DNA of 64,000 nucleotides from Lichenostomus cassidix (lineage: Eukaryota; Chordata; Aves; Passeriformes; Meliphagidae): contig CM039210.1 of assembly GCA_008360975.2 (NCBI GenBank), positions 20,359,007 to 20,423,006 on the forward strand, written 5' to 3'. The notes beneath the pieces were generated by a model that saw only the letters and a program-made list of their open reading frames with translations, was not told where the DNA came from and made no database searches. Numbering within the stretch: the stretch's first letter is position 1; each line of letters begins with the position of its first letter. Positions 50,654 through 62,285 of the stretch are shown one piece after another. Position numbers and translations under genes: made by a program.

Positions 50654-52755
50654 TGTCTTGGTTTGAAAGACAGGTGTCTGCCAAGGAAGGCGAGAACCTC
50701 CCGTAGAATAGAGAATGTGAACCCCCTCCCCTCCGAATTATTATAACTTTGGAATCAAGGGTTTTCAGGCAAAGAGAAGGGAAAAGGAATAACAGTTCTT
50801 TACTAGTATCTATAACGAGGCAAACAAGCAACAACAACAGTAGCAACAAAAAACAGACCAGAAACCCAGTGACAGCTTTCTTTGGGCTGCCAGGCACCTT
50901 CCTTTTGGTGCAATTACAGTCACAGCTGGCAGGGGCGCTGTTGGGCTCCCAGCCAGGCAGGGCAGGTGTGATGATTCCCCCACACAGCTGCAGGGGGCGC
51001 TGCGGCGTGGGTTCAGCTCCCTCTCTCACATGGGTAATGGCGGGTAGGCTGGATGGCAGAACAGGGTGTGTTATAAATTGAGCTTCATTATCCAATCAGA
51101 GACGTAGATCCAATTAAAAAAAATTTATTAATTAAAAGTAAGCGGATATCAGTCAAGTCAGCGCTGGACGGGCAGAGGTTCAAGCATACCTCTATGCACC
51201 GCACGCTGGTCCACAGAGTGCTGATTTTTATAACCCTTGGTGTCCCATTTCCTCCATATGTCTTGATTGGCGTCTCTTTGTGAATCCTTGATTGGCTGCT
51301 GAGTCGTCTAGGCTGGCGTGCTCTGCGTTGTGTGGCTGTCACTGGGCCTCCTGGTAGCCTCCCCCCTCCGTGGGGGTTGCACCAAGCTCTTGGTAGGGGG
51401 AGGTTTTATGATCCCTGAGTCAAATTCCTTTCATATCTGTCTTGTGGGGGTTGGGTGATGCCGCTTGCCCGCATCCTGTGGGGGGGTTGTGAGGGAAGGC
51501 TACGTGGAGCCACCAGCTTGTTTAAAAATAAATGGAAAGGCAATTTAAAAACCATCACCCTTTTCAAATAGTTCGTGAACTAAACTGATTGTAATTTATT
51601 ACAGGGTGCAGCAGGGAGCTCAGAGCAGCAAGCTGGAACAGCAGGGCTGGCTCACCCGGGGGAGCAAGCAAGAGGTGGCAGAAACTCTGCAGCTCTGGCA
51701 GGAACCATAGTGTGTCCCGGAAGGCGGGGTGCGGGGTTACAGGGTAGCAGATGAGAAAGGGGTAATCAATAGGTAACTCAAGTTAACTATTGAGAGACAG
51801 AATATGTGAATTCTAAAACCTAGAAAAACAGGATTCCCTTAATCTTATCAAGATAAGACAAACAAAAGAATCTGTTTAAAGCCAGCACAAGAAATCATTG
51901 AATCATCCCACGAAGGACGACACATGCTCCAGAGAGAAAGGTGAAAAGTGCATTGTGATGAAGACTTTTGGGGCCTTCATCTGAAGGTTACTTTGGGGGT
52001 CTCCAAAGACCACTGGGACATACAGAGCATGTGTGGTGCACATGCTAATGATATTAATGACTTCCGAGAAATCATTTGTATAACCACTCCTATCCTGGGG
52101 AATGTGATGAATTTTCATGAATTTTACCAATAACACTGTGTCTTTGGAGGTACCGAGGTGTGTGTTTGGAGGAGTGAATTCCCCCACACCCGGTGCACCG
52201 AATAAAGCAAATACCCACTTTTCTGACTTTGTGTCTGAAGTGTCTCTGGGCTCGCTTGGGGCAAATCACAGAAAACAACCCGAGGCAGCGGCAGAAAAAA
52301 CCAGCAGGGCTAGGGACTGGCAGCCGAACTCCTCTGTAGGGAAAAAGGGTCCTGGGTTTCCCCTGAGGCATCCGAGTAGATGGTAAAAGTCCTCCCCAGT
52401 GAAAATTTGGTGTTAATACGGTCCCAGTTCAAACAGCTGCTCTTACAAACAAAAGCTCACCCAGTAAGGAAGAAGCGCAGAGCTGGGCTCTGGCAGTCAC
52501 AGAGAACCCTCTCACAGCAAACAGGAGCTCGACTATCCCCTCCGATACCCAGAGCACAAGAGAGCTAGGAGCGGCGAGGTGAGGTGCTGTGCTGTGCTGT
52601 GCTGTGCTGTGCTGTGCTGTGCTCTGCTCTGCTCTGCTCTGCTCTGCTCTTCCTCTCCTGCCCCCCACCCTGGCTATATCTTTTGTCTCTCTTAAGTACC
52701 GGTAGTTAGGGTCTCTTAGCAACAGGTGGGACAAAATTCCCTAAGAGAACGAAAA
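50654..52755 (-). mobile_element. LTR mosaic in SMAD2 intron
   Basis: Begins TGTCTTGGTTTGAAAGACAGG, a frequent bird LTR end. It seems to contain at least two more LTR-like pieces: about 51,068-51,535 and about 51,900-52,380, the latter in plus sense with CCGAATAAAGC near 52,200. The piece after 52,380 (to TCTTAGCAACAGGTGGG) may be the remainder of the first LTR. I could not establish exact borders or duplications. No coding sequence was recognised. Confidence 0.45.
52584..52650 (+). repeat. Pentanucleotide microsatellite
   Basis: About seven GTGCT units followed by about six CTGCT units, within the LTR mosaic. Confidence 0.95.
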
Positions 52756-53225
52756 CAAAATGAAAAAAATCCTAACCTCCAACAATCATGTGAGCTGTTT
52801 TTATGTACTATAACCATCAGATCAGATCCCCTCCCATACCTTATAGATTTAAAGGTTACTTTTCAGTTCTATCCCCAAATCCATTTTTCTTCATTACCTA
52901 AAAGTTGATTTCACTCCATAATAACTATATTATTTAACTAGTTACACTGCACAAGCTCCATTATCATTATTACTTCCAAGCTCTATTGAAACAATCACCT
53001 ATTCTTTTAACTAGCTTTCTTTAAAGATGGAGCTTCTCCAACCAAAGCAAACTCAGTAACAAGTTTGAAGCATTCTGATACTAGAAACTTTATCTAATTC
53101 AACAGAAATATTTTCAAAATCCAGAAGAGTATGCATGTTCCTTTTCTCCATTCAAAAGGTACTTTGTAATCCAGATAAGTTAACCAACTGCCTTTCAGGA
53201 AATAATTTTCTTTGAACTAGGCAAA
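52756..53225. other. SMAD2 intron, no gene seen
   Basis: AT-rich intron between the LTR mosaic and a CR1 fragment. Confidence 0.5.
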
Positions 53226-53300
53226 TGTTCCTATATGGAGCTGGACTTTGATGATCCTTGTGGGTTCCTTTCAAGTCAGGATATTTTATGATTCTATATA
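53226..53300 (+). repeat. CR1 LINE 3' end, short
   Basis: GAGCTGGACTTTGATGATCC, CTTGTGGGTTCC and ATTTTATGATTCTATA are the CR1 3' end in sense orientation. Only about 75 bp remain. Confidence 0.88.
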
Positions 53301-53465
53301 TTAAAGGCAAAACCTGGATTGCTTTAGTGAAAATGTTTGAAGCTAACTATGTCTACAACTGCCTTAGAATTTTCTCTGAGACATCTGATCGATTAAATAC
53401 GTTTAATTACATTATTATCAAACAGCAGAAATTTAAAGCTTTTCGCTTAAGAATTAAAATCAAAT

Positions 53466-53908
53466 TGTCACCGAATCTGCGGGAAAATAAGAAAAACCCT
53501 CTAACACTGTATTTGAAGTGATAGAGAATCAGGCATTACTTTATTTGCTGGCCAGGATGTGCCTAGGAAAGCATTCCAAGACCACATGGCCTCAGAGAAT
53601 TTTCTCCCGAATTTTATACAGTCAAAACCCTTGCTGCAGATGGTATCTGGCGAATGTCTGTGATAACCCCATGACCTGTGGATGTCCAGTTGGTGCCACA
53701 ATGTCTCGAGGATGTTCTGTTAATGGTCTTTATCTTTCTGGTTATCTTCGGGGTTTACTCCCAATCCGTGGTATGTTAATCCCATCTCCTTAGGGTGATA
53801 CTATATCTCTAAAAAAAACTAAAGAAAAGCTCCTTTCCCTAAGTAAAGTCAATTAAAGATAGCTAGAGAGATACAATAAAATTTCTTAAGTAATATTTTT
53901 TTCTGACA
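53466..53908 (-). mobile_element. 3' LTR of K
   Basis: Minus-strand TGTCAGAAAAAAA...TCGGTGACA with AATAAA (plus CTTTATTTGC). It adjoins a polypurine tract (plus ATTCCCCCCTTT, 53,909-53,920). Confidence 0.9.
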
Positions 53909-54065
53909 ATTCCCCCCTTTGGAAGTGACCATAATTTCTTTAAGGTCACTTCCACTTAACTTATCATCTAAACTAAGTTAATTCAAATAACAAAAATTAA
54001 AACAAAACAAAATTATTCTCGGAATAGTCAGCCATCCTTAGAGATGTTTCTTAAACTTTAGACTT

Positions 54066-55157
54066 TTATATGAGTTTGTTTTTATTAAGTTTGCACAATG
54101 TTTTACACCCTAATTTGCAAATTTGGATTAAGATCCATACGCCAACTATTAAGGTCAGAACTATGATAGCAATGCCAATTAGTTTTCTTATGATCGCATT
54201 CAGATTTGGAATCCATGATGTAATCTAGTCAAATATATCTACTCCCTGGTTCTTTTGGATTTCTTGAAAAATTTCAGAATTTTTCCTTATTTCTTCTAAG
54301 TCAGTTTGTACTCTCTGGGTCTGATCTATGTACACACAGCAGCTGGTATTAATGACTGTGCACACTCCACCTTTGGAAGCAAGAATCAGATCTAGGGCCA
54401 TTCGATTTTCTTTGACTACATTAGAAAGGCTAGTGACTTCTTGTTGTAAAGCACCAATTGCATCACTGGTTGGGTTTTCTATTTGCTCAATAACTCCAGA
54501 GATGTTTACGATGGCCTTTTCTAATTCAGGTACTCCTAACCATGGTACAAGTCCTCTCATAAACTTGTCAAATCCAGAGGACTTTTCAACTAATGAATTT
54601 AGAGTTTGTTTATGTCGCATAATAAAGGATCGCAGATGTCCTTTGGGGAATTCTGATTTACTAATGATATCTATTTCTGGTACCACAGTCTCAATAGTGC
54701 ATATTCCTTGCCATTTAGGTGGCAGAGCTTTTCTAGCTGAATTCCCACATAGCCAGTAGTATCCTATGTTATCAGGAATAGGCCACCATTGTGTATTTAG
54801 GATACTTTTATTTGTTACATCTAAGTATGAATTACATTTCGGGTAATTTCCTACCATTATTTTCGACATACAATTAGGTGACTTTGTTTGTTTTAGAGGG
54901 GTTGCCCCTGATTTTTCTGGACATCTCTGAACACAAGAGGCATTCACAGCTGTTAATTTTACTGATAGGATTTGTTTATCTAAGGTGTTGCGTGTTACCT
55001 TTTCTTTAAAAAGGTGCATTACATCAACTGGGGGAAAGCTATTGGAGAATGTGTTTGGGATGGGAAGTCCCATTAGTTGTATACTTTCGTCTGAGTGGGT
55101 GGGAAACTGAGAGCAAATCCAGCAGTTGCTGCTGTTTATCAGAGTTACAGCTTGCAT
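54066..55157 (-). pseudogene. env: env of K, 5' end lost, one stop
   Basis: Surface-unit sequence with CWIC (the CXXC isomerase-type motif of gamma envelopes) near the start, then a TM subunit with ENRMALDLILASKGG, C-X6-CC (CTVINTSCC), and, after one TAG at 54,225-54,227 in the same frame, an anchor helix and tail to TAA at 54,066-54,068. The signal peptide and a normal start are missing. The TAG falls where tryptophan would be expected (WITSW-like context). Confidence 0.82.
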
Positions 55158-55390
55158 GAGTTTCAGGTGTGAGTTTCTCTTCCAGGGGTCAGGTAGTATT
55201 TGTTCAATGTGTCATGTTAGAGGAAAAATACATATCACTACCTTTCTTTGTGCGCTCACTTACCCATCCGGGATTTGAGCCTGGGTTTGTCAGTTTCAAG
55301 GCCTTGCTGGGATGGTTGACTATTCCAGACAAAATTAGCCAGACAAAATTATTCCGAAAATATAAAAGAAACCATTTAGTATTTCCCATC

Positions 55391-57749
55391 TTAGCGTCTC
55401 TGATTTCGTTGCAGCTTTATCTGCAATGGATTAGTTGTTTGTCGCACTGTCCAGAGTGTTTCTTCTGGGTCTGGGGCTGGTTTGATTCGCGAGTAATGGA
55501 TCCAGGAGTCTCCACCAGTTGTTTTTACTGCTGTATGAGTAGTTAATAGAACTTGATAGGGTCCTTTCCACTTGGGCTGAAGGGGTTCTTCACTCCACGA
55601 CCGGACGTAAACCCAATCTCCTGGCTGATGAGGGTGCACTTGAATATCCAATGGAACTGGTGAGGCTAAAACGACAAACTTATGCAGCGATGAAAGTGTT
55701 TTTCCCAAGGAAATTACATGCTCTTTCAAATGATGATCACCCATTACATGATTTTCCCCAGGAACCATCACAGTTTGGTAAGGTCTTCCATACAGGATTT
55801 CAAATGGGCTTACATTTTCTTTGGAACTTGGCTGAATTCTGATTCTAAGTAAAGCTAAAGGCAGAGCCTGTGGCCACTTAAGCGAGGTTTCCTGACAGAT
55901 TTTACTCATTTGTCTTTTTAGACTTTGATTCATTCTTTCAACTCTGCCACTGGATTGTGGTCTCTAAGGAGTATGTAAATCCCATTTGATTCCTAAAGTT
56001 TTGGACAGGTTTTGCACAATATCTGCGATGAAATGGGGTCCCCTATCAGAGGACATTCCTAAGGGGACTCCGAACCGAGGTACTATTTCTTTTAACAATA
56101 TTTTAGTAACCTCTCTAGATTTGTTGGTGCAACAGGGAAAAGCTTCAGGCCATCCAGAAAATGTATCAACCAAAACTAGCAGGTATCGAAATCTCTCTTG
56201 CCGAGGTAATTCAGAGAAATCAATTTGCCAATAGTCACCTGGACAATTTCCTCTTTTTGTGGTTCCAGGAGAAGGTCTTTTGTAGGACTGAGGATTGTTC
56301 TGCAAGCATATTTTACATTTCCCAACAATACTTTTAATGATTCCAGTCATTCTTACACTGACTACTTGTGGCTTTAAGCTATCAATAATAGCTTCTGCCC
56401 CCCAATGTGTTTCCTTATGCTTGTCTTCAGCTATTTGTCTCATTACTGCTTGAGGTACTATAACTTGTTTTTGTGGTGTCACCCACCACCCCTCAGAGTT
56501 TAGGTGGGCTTTTAGGTGTTCAGCTAACATTTTATCATGGGTTTGGTATTCCGGGGTTACTTGTGGAAGGTTCATGGATTTTGATGGAACAACTATAAGG
56601 ATGCTTTTCTCTGCCACCTCTTTAGCAGTTTTATCTGCCAATCTGTTTCCAACATTAGTTGGTGTATTTCCAAATTGATGAGCTTTACAGTGCATAACAG
56701 CCACTTGGATTGGTAGCTGAACACTATCCAGAAGTTGTTTAATAATATCTCCATACTTAATAGGAGATCTTTGTGCTGAGAGGAGCCCTCGTTCTTTCCA
56801 GATAGCTCCATGAGCATGTACCACTCCAAATGCATATTTAGAATCAGTCCATATGTTGACCTTCTTACCTTTAGACAACTCTAAGGCTCGCTGCAGTGCA
56901 ATGAGTTCAGCCTTTTGTGCGGAGGTGTTAACAGGTAATGGATTAGCTTCAATTACCTCAGTCTGAGTTACTACAGCATACCTGGATTTTCGTTTTCTTT
57001 CCTGCACAAAGCTGCTACCATCTGTGAAGAGTTCCCAATCTGGATTTTCCAGTGGAGTGTCCTTCAAATCTTCTCTGCTGGAATAAACTTGTTCAATAGT
57101 TAGAAGACAGTCATGTTGTATGGCCCCTTCGTAATCTAGTGCACCTTCAAGGAACATAGCTGGGTTAAGGGCAGCTGTAGTTTTTAACTCCACATCATCT
57201 TGTTCCAATAGAACCACTTGATATTTAAGCATTCGGCTAGGGGATAACCAGTGGCCCCCCTTTTGTTCCAGGATGGAGATAACCATGTGTGGGACATGGA
57301 CAGTCATTTTCTGGCCCATTGTCAGTTTCCGAGCGTCTTGTATCAGAAGGACTGTTGCTGCCACAGCTCGAAGACAGCTGGGCCACCCCTTGCTCACATT
57401 GTCTAGCTGTTTAGAAAAATATCCCACAGCCCTTTTGCTTGTGCCCAACCTCTGAACCAGCACTCCCAAAGCAAGGTGCAAACGTTCATGCACAAACAGT
57501 TCAAAGGGTTTGGTCAGGTCAGGCAATCCTAATGCAGGGGCAGACATCAGGGCTCTTTTTAAGTCTCTGAAAGCTGTTTGACATTCTGGAGTCCATTCTA
57601 GTATTTCTTCTGAGTTTTTCAGGGCGTCATACAAGGGCTTTACCAGAAGCCCATAATTAGGAATCCACAAACGACACCAGCCCACCATCCCTAGGAAGGT
57701 TCGTAACTCATGTACAGACCTTGGCTCCGGAATCTGACAGATGGCTTCC
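55391..57749 (-). pseudogene. pol: pol of K: RT end, RNase H, integrase
   Basis: After solo LTR L the frame continues with the RT connection (ICQIPEPRSVHELRTFLGMV), RNase H (WELFTDGSSF, SDSKYAF-type segment as TDSKYAF) and integrase with HHCC, WQIDFSELP (D), SSDRGPHF (D) and GRVERMN (E). A TAG at 55,964 stands in the conserved P-W-RPQSSG context. Beyond it the same protein continues to 55,391 with the integrase C-terminal domain (GDWVYVRSW, KGPYQVLLTT). Otherwise open. Confidence 0.9.
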
Positions 57750-58155
57750 TGCCGAGACACGGAGGCTTGACAATCCAATATGGATTTACTACAAGCTTCG
57801 GTTTATTGATTTACAGCATACAGTTTTATAGTGTAGTTAACTAAATCATGCATATTCTGTAATCATACAATACTATTGGTTATATACTTCCACGCCCTAA
57901 GTTTGGCTACTTGCCTTAACATGTATCTATGTTTATCTATAGTGCCTGATTTCTGCATATTTGCTACCAATTAACGCATTCTCGACGGCTCCCACGACTT
58001 CTATGTTGCAGGAAAGTCATGGTGACCTAGATCGCTGATTGGACGAAGGTATCTAATTAATAGTTGGCTGAATATGGCTATTGTTAAGAAGCGGCTTGTT
58101 AAGAAGCAATCTATCTACATCTGCGTGTCCCTTCTCTAGAAGCCAGCTTTCCACA
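57750..58155 (-). mobile_element. Solo LTR L inside pol of K
   Basis: 406 bp, minus-strand TGTGGAAAGCTGG...TGTCTCGGCA, with perfect TSD GCTTCC (plus; 57,744-57,749 and 58,156-58,161). AATAAA (plus TTTATTG near 57,812) and a TATAAAAC-like box in sense order. It is distinct from the G family. It splits reverse transcriptase from its connection domain. Confidence 0.92.
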
Positions 58156-59310
58156 GCTTCCTTTCTTTCAGTCCCGAGACTTCGCTTACCCCGGGAGATG
58201 GTGAATCCCAGATAGGTTACGTGTTCTTTGGCGATTTGGGCCTTCTTCTTGGATACCCTGTAACCAGCTTGTCCCAGAAAGTTTAGTAAACTTATAGTCA
58301 TTTCAACACAGTCTGCTTTAGTCTTTGCAGCAATCAGGATATCATCAACGTACTGCAGCAAAGTGATTTCTTCATTCATTAATTTCCATGTTTCTAATTC
58401 TTTTGCTAGTTGGCTACCAAACAAAGTGGGACTATTTTTAAAGCCTTGTGGAAGAACAGTCCAAGTTAATTGAGTTTTACGACCTGTTGAGGGGTTTTTT
58501 CCACTCAAAAGCAAACAGAGGTTGACTTTCATTATCAAGGGGTATGCAGAAGAAAGCTTCCTTAAGATCTAAGACAGTGAACCACTCATCAGACTCTTTG
58601 ATTTTGGTTAAAAGTGTGTAAGGGTTTGATACCACTGGGTGAATGTCTTGCACTATTTTGTTAATGGCTCTGAGGTCTTGTACTAGTCTGTATTCATTAG
58701 TATGCGGCTTTTTTACAGGTAAGATAGGAGTGTTGTATACTGATTCACATTCTCTCAATTGCCCATGTTGTAGGAATTTTGCAATAAGTGTTTCTAATCC
58801 TTGTCTGGCTTCTAACTTTAAAGGGTATTGTTTTTGCCTTACCAGTTTTGCATCAGGTTTTAGTTGTATCCTTACTGGTTCTGCTGCTTTTGATCTCCCT
58901 GGAATGTCAGTGGCCCACACTGATGGATTGACAGCCTTGTTCACTTCCTCTGGGATCTCCTCTGTAGTGTCTGCTTGCTGTAACAACATAAAAATTTGGG
59001 CTTCCAGAGCTTTACTTTCGGGAATACACACTTGTATTTGTCCATTTTTAAATATTATTTTTGCATCTAACCTACTTAAAATATCTCTTCCGAGCAAAGG
59101 CATTGGGCATTCAGGCATATATAAAAATTGATGAGTTAACCACATTTTTCTTCTTTTAAATTTTAGAGGTTGAAAGAATGGCAAGTTTTCGCTTTTCCCG
59201 GTGGCACCTGTGACATTTACAGTGTTTTGGTTAAGAGCCCCTTTGCAAGTGTTTAGAACTGAGTAAGTTGCACCCGTGTCTACTAGAAAATTAACTTGTT
59301 CGTTCCCCAA
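58156..59310 (-). pseudogene. pol: protease and RT of K
   Basis: Protease FLVDTGATYSVLN (intact D-T-G). RT follows: LDLKEAFFCIPL, LPQGFKNSPTLF and YVDD (LLQYVDDILIA). A frame change occurs at about 58,510 in a T/A-rich run. The sequence is cut at 58,155 by LTR L. The start shares the gag frame, which is separated by one TGA: the gamma readthrough layout. Confidence 0.88.
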
Positions 59311-59358
59311 CGTCAGAGTAACCAGGGGGTCAGCTGGGGATGACTTCCCCAGTCCCCG

Positions 59359-60994
59359 TCATGCTTCATTTAACTCTAAAAGTCTTACAGTTTCGTTAGG
59401 GGTGTGTCCATTTTTAAATGGGCAGTCGCGCTGCCAGTGACCAACTTGTTTACAATTTGCACACTGATCTTTACCCAGGCCATGAAAGCTGTCCCTCCCT
59501 GTCGTTTCACGGGAGCTGCTTCTCCTTGGGAGTCCCTGGAAACCACCCCTCCTTGGGATTCCCCGGTAACCGCCCCTCTCTGGGGTTTCAGGATGACTGC
59601 CTCCCCCTGAGGCGTCATGAGGATTGTCTCTTTGGCCTCTTATAGCTGCTATGAGTTTAGCATCTCTAATGTCTTCTCTGTTGCTGTAAACTTTACAGGC
59701 TATATCCAGTAATTTGTTTATATTTCTAGAATCTTCCCCTTCTAATTTTTGAAGTTTTACTCTAATGTCTGGAGCAGATTGCCCCACAAATATTGTTGTT
59801 AACAGCAATGCATCCCCTTCTCTTTCAGGGTCCAGATTAGTATATTTCCTGGCCACATCTAAAAGTCGCTGATAAAAGTCAGAAGGGGGTTCATCTTTTC
59901 CTTGGACTATTTGATACAGCTTTGATATATTTATAGCTTTTGGAATACCATGTCTTATGCCAAACGTAATCAACCTCTGATACCGAGTCAATAGTTCCCT
60001 GTGCCCTGGGTTATTGGGGTCCCACCGCGGATCTGTCTGTGGGAAATGCTGATCTAAGGTTCCTGGCTGAGCATTCTGAGCATGGAGTCTCTCTGCTTCT
60101 TCTCTTGCTTTTGCCAACACCATAACTTTCTCCCCCTGGGTTAGCAGAGAATCCAATACCACTTGAATGTCTAACCAGTCTGGGTCCTGTGTTCTAATAA
60201 TAGTCTCGAAAATCTTAGCTACTTTCTCAGGATCTTCCCTGTATGATCCTGCAAGCTCTTTCCAGGATCTTAAATCTGCTACTGAAAACAGCACCTTAAC
60301 AGTAACTGGTCCTTCTGCCCCAGCAGCCTGCCGAAGTGGCGCTTGAATTACCCCCCTTTCCCCATTCCTGTCTCTTATTCCATTTCGGGTTCTACTTGCC
60401 ACCGGACTCAACATCCCTTCACCTTCAGCATGCCCACTCGCTCCCTCTTCATCCCGTGCTGCGGGAGGCTCCCCAGCGGCTGCCCCCCCTTTCCCTTCTT
60501 CGAGGGGAAACTAAAAATTCAATCTCTTCTTCTACAGAATCATGCTTCTGACACTTCTTTCCACCACAACATTCTACACAACTATATTCCAGAGATTCAC
60601 TTTTATTAACCTTCTTTAAAGCCAGTATCACAGACTGCTTTGTTTCCCTAGGTAGCAAACCACATTTCTTCCGTAAATCTAAGTCATTTTTCAACTCACA
60701 AAACAAATCTATGTAAGGTATTTCATTCCACTTTTCCTTTTTCCGGCAATATAGCATTAGCTGCAGGATTGTTTCAGAATCTAAACACCCGTTACAAGGC
60801 CATTCTTCCTTATCTAATACATAACTCGGCCACCAGCGGTTACAGTATTCTATTAACTGTTTACGGGTTAAAGAGGGGCCTTTAAACTTTTTCCAATTTT
60901 GTAAAATACAACCCAGGGGTGAACTCCTGGGTATACCTCCTTCCCGAGTAGGTGAAGATACCTTTGAACCCATATTGAATTGTGTAGCTACCAA
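59359..60994 (-). pseudogene. gag: gag of K, one frameshift
   Basis: Matrix (SPLGCILQNWKKF, YCNRWWPSYVL) from about 60,970, a cysteine-rich part (CVECCGGKKC), then a frame change at about 60,450-60,490, next to a run of seven C. The second block (60,414-59,359) has capsid with a major homology region (QGKDEPPSDFYQRL) and one zinc knuckle (CANCKQVGHWQRDC). The gag frame ends in TGA at 59,359-59,361, in the same frame as protease-pol. Confidence 0.88.
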
Positions 60995-61296
60995 CTATGC
61001 CAGTTACACACACATAGATGTCGCAGAGGTATACTTAAGCTCACACAACGATTCCACAATCACTCAGAATGTTTCAACACTCAGCAAGTTATTTATATTT
61101 CGCGGGCGTCCCCGCGTGGGTTTTTATACCGGTAAAACACAAGTTAACAGGTAATTTGCACACACACAGTACACTCACATGCATTCAAAAATTCAAAAGC
61201 ACCGGAGCAAACTCTGTTAAAAAAAAAACTTTTCACAGTAACCTAGGCAGGAGACTTGAACTCCAAAACACTCTGCAATTGCGTTTTAACTAGGTA

Positions 61297-61588
61297 TCGG
61301 GACTCAAACCCGAAACCGCGCGGCGGCTGGACACCGAGACTCTAACTCAGAACCGACACGATCCGAGACTCTATCTCGGAACTAAAGCAGCTGAGACTCA
61401 AACTCACACACCGGGCTCTGAGACTCAAACTCGGAACTGAGACAACCCAGACTCGAACTGGGAACAAACGCGACCGAGACTCGAACTCAGAAACACAGGA
61501 AGATGACACCGAGACTCAAATTCGTAACCAAGGCAACCGAGACTTTAACTCGGAAACACAGGGATTCGGCGCCTAGACTCAAACTAAG
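61297..61588 (-). repeat. Tandem array of ten T-arm-like hairpins in the K leader
   Basis: Ten 17-nt units at 61,297; 61,334; 61,363; 61,391; 61,418; 61,446; 61,474; 61,509; 61,537 and 61,572, spaced 27-29 nt or 35-37 nt. On the provirus sense strand each is a 5-bp stem around a 7-nt loop (for example CCCAG-TTCGAGT-CTGGG). Stems vary by paired changes (CCGAG/CTCGG, CCCAG/CTGGG, TCGGG/CCCGA, CTTAG/CTAGG). The layout equals a tRNA T-arm. See the findings. Confidence 0.85.
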
Positions 61589-61820
61589 AAACCGAGAAAA
61601 CATGCATGTATCACTAGTGATTTTCCAGTATCTAATTAAACCATCACCCTTGTATTTTACCCCAAAGTAATGCCTTAACAAAAAAAAAAAAAAAAAAAAC
61701 CACGGGATCTTGTGTTGAACTCACCGGATTCCAGGGACTGAGAGGTCTCCTGGATGAAATCTCCGTGCGCGCTGGGGAGACACTCACGTTCCCGGAGTCC
61801 GTGGAGTGATCAACAGCCCC

Positions 61821-61838
61821 GTCCCTTCGTGGTCGCCA
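61821..61838 (-). other. Primer-binding site of K (tRNA-Arg)
   Basis: Minus-strand TGGCGACCACGAAGGGAC. This is, from memory of vertebrate tRNAs, the exact complement of the tRNA-Arg(TCG/CCG) 3' end including CCA. It lies 5 nt from the LTR. Confidence 0.8.
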
Positions 61839-61843
61839 AAAAT

Positions 61844-62285
61844 TGTCACCGAATCTGCGGGAAAATAAGAAATACCCTCTAACACTGTATTTGAAGTGAT
61901 AGAGAATCAGGCATTACTTTATTTGCTGGCCAGGATGTGCCTAGGAAAACATTCCAAGAACACATAGCCTCAGAGAATTTTCTCCCGAATTTTATACAGT
62001 CAAAACCCTTGCTGCAGATGGTATCTGGCGAATGTCTGTGATAACCCCATGACCTGTGGATGTCCAGTTGGTGCCACAATGTCTCGAGGATGTTCTGTTA
62101 ATGGTCTTTATCTTTCTGGTTATCTTCGGGGTTTACTCCCAATCCGTGGTATGTTAATCCCATCTCCGTAGGGTGATACTATATCTCTAAAAAAACTAAA
62201 GAAAAGCTCCTTTCTCTAAGTAAAGTCAATTAAAGATAGCTAGAGAGATACAATAAAATTTCTAAAGTTATATTTTTTTCTGACA
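61844..62285 (-). mobile_element. 5' LTR of K
   Basis: 442 bp with the same ends as the 3' LTR. An A run of about 20 (61,680-61,700) lies downstream in the leader. Confidence 0.9.

Larger units (their letters stand above)
53466..62285 (-). mobile_element. Provirus K, gamma-like
   Basis: LTRs of 443 and 442 bp differ by about ten positions (about 2 percent). In minus order: 5' LTR, exact tRNA-Arg PBS, a long leader with a hairpin array, gag, TGA, pro-pol, env, polypurine tract, 3' LTR. It is broken by a gag frameshift, a solo LTR (L) in pol, and single stops in pol and env. The outer flanks (ATCAAAT on the left, GGGGTG on the right) do not match as a target duplication. Confidence 0.9.

Noticed and set aside
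51903..52386. Frames near 52 kb as host exons
   Set aside because: They overlap an LTR-like segment with its own polyadenylation signal and have no known domain.
52429..52734. 101-codon minus frame
   Set aside because: Its middle is translation of the pentanucleotide microsatellite (EQSRAEQS-type repeats).
61297..61588. CRISPR-like repeat array
   Set aside because: Units are degenerate, the spacers are short and uneven, and the array is in an ERV leader in a bird genome.
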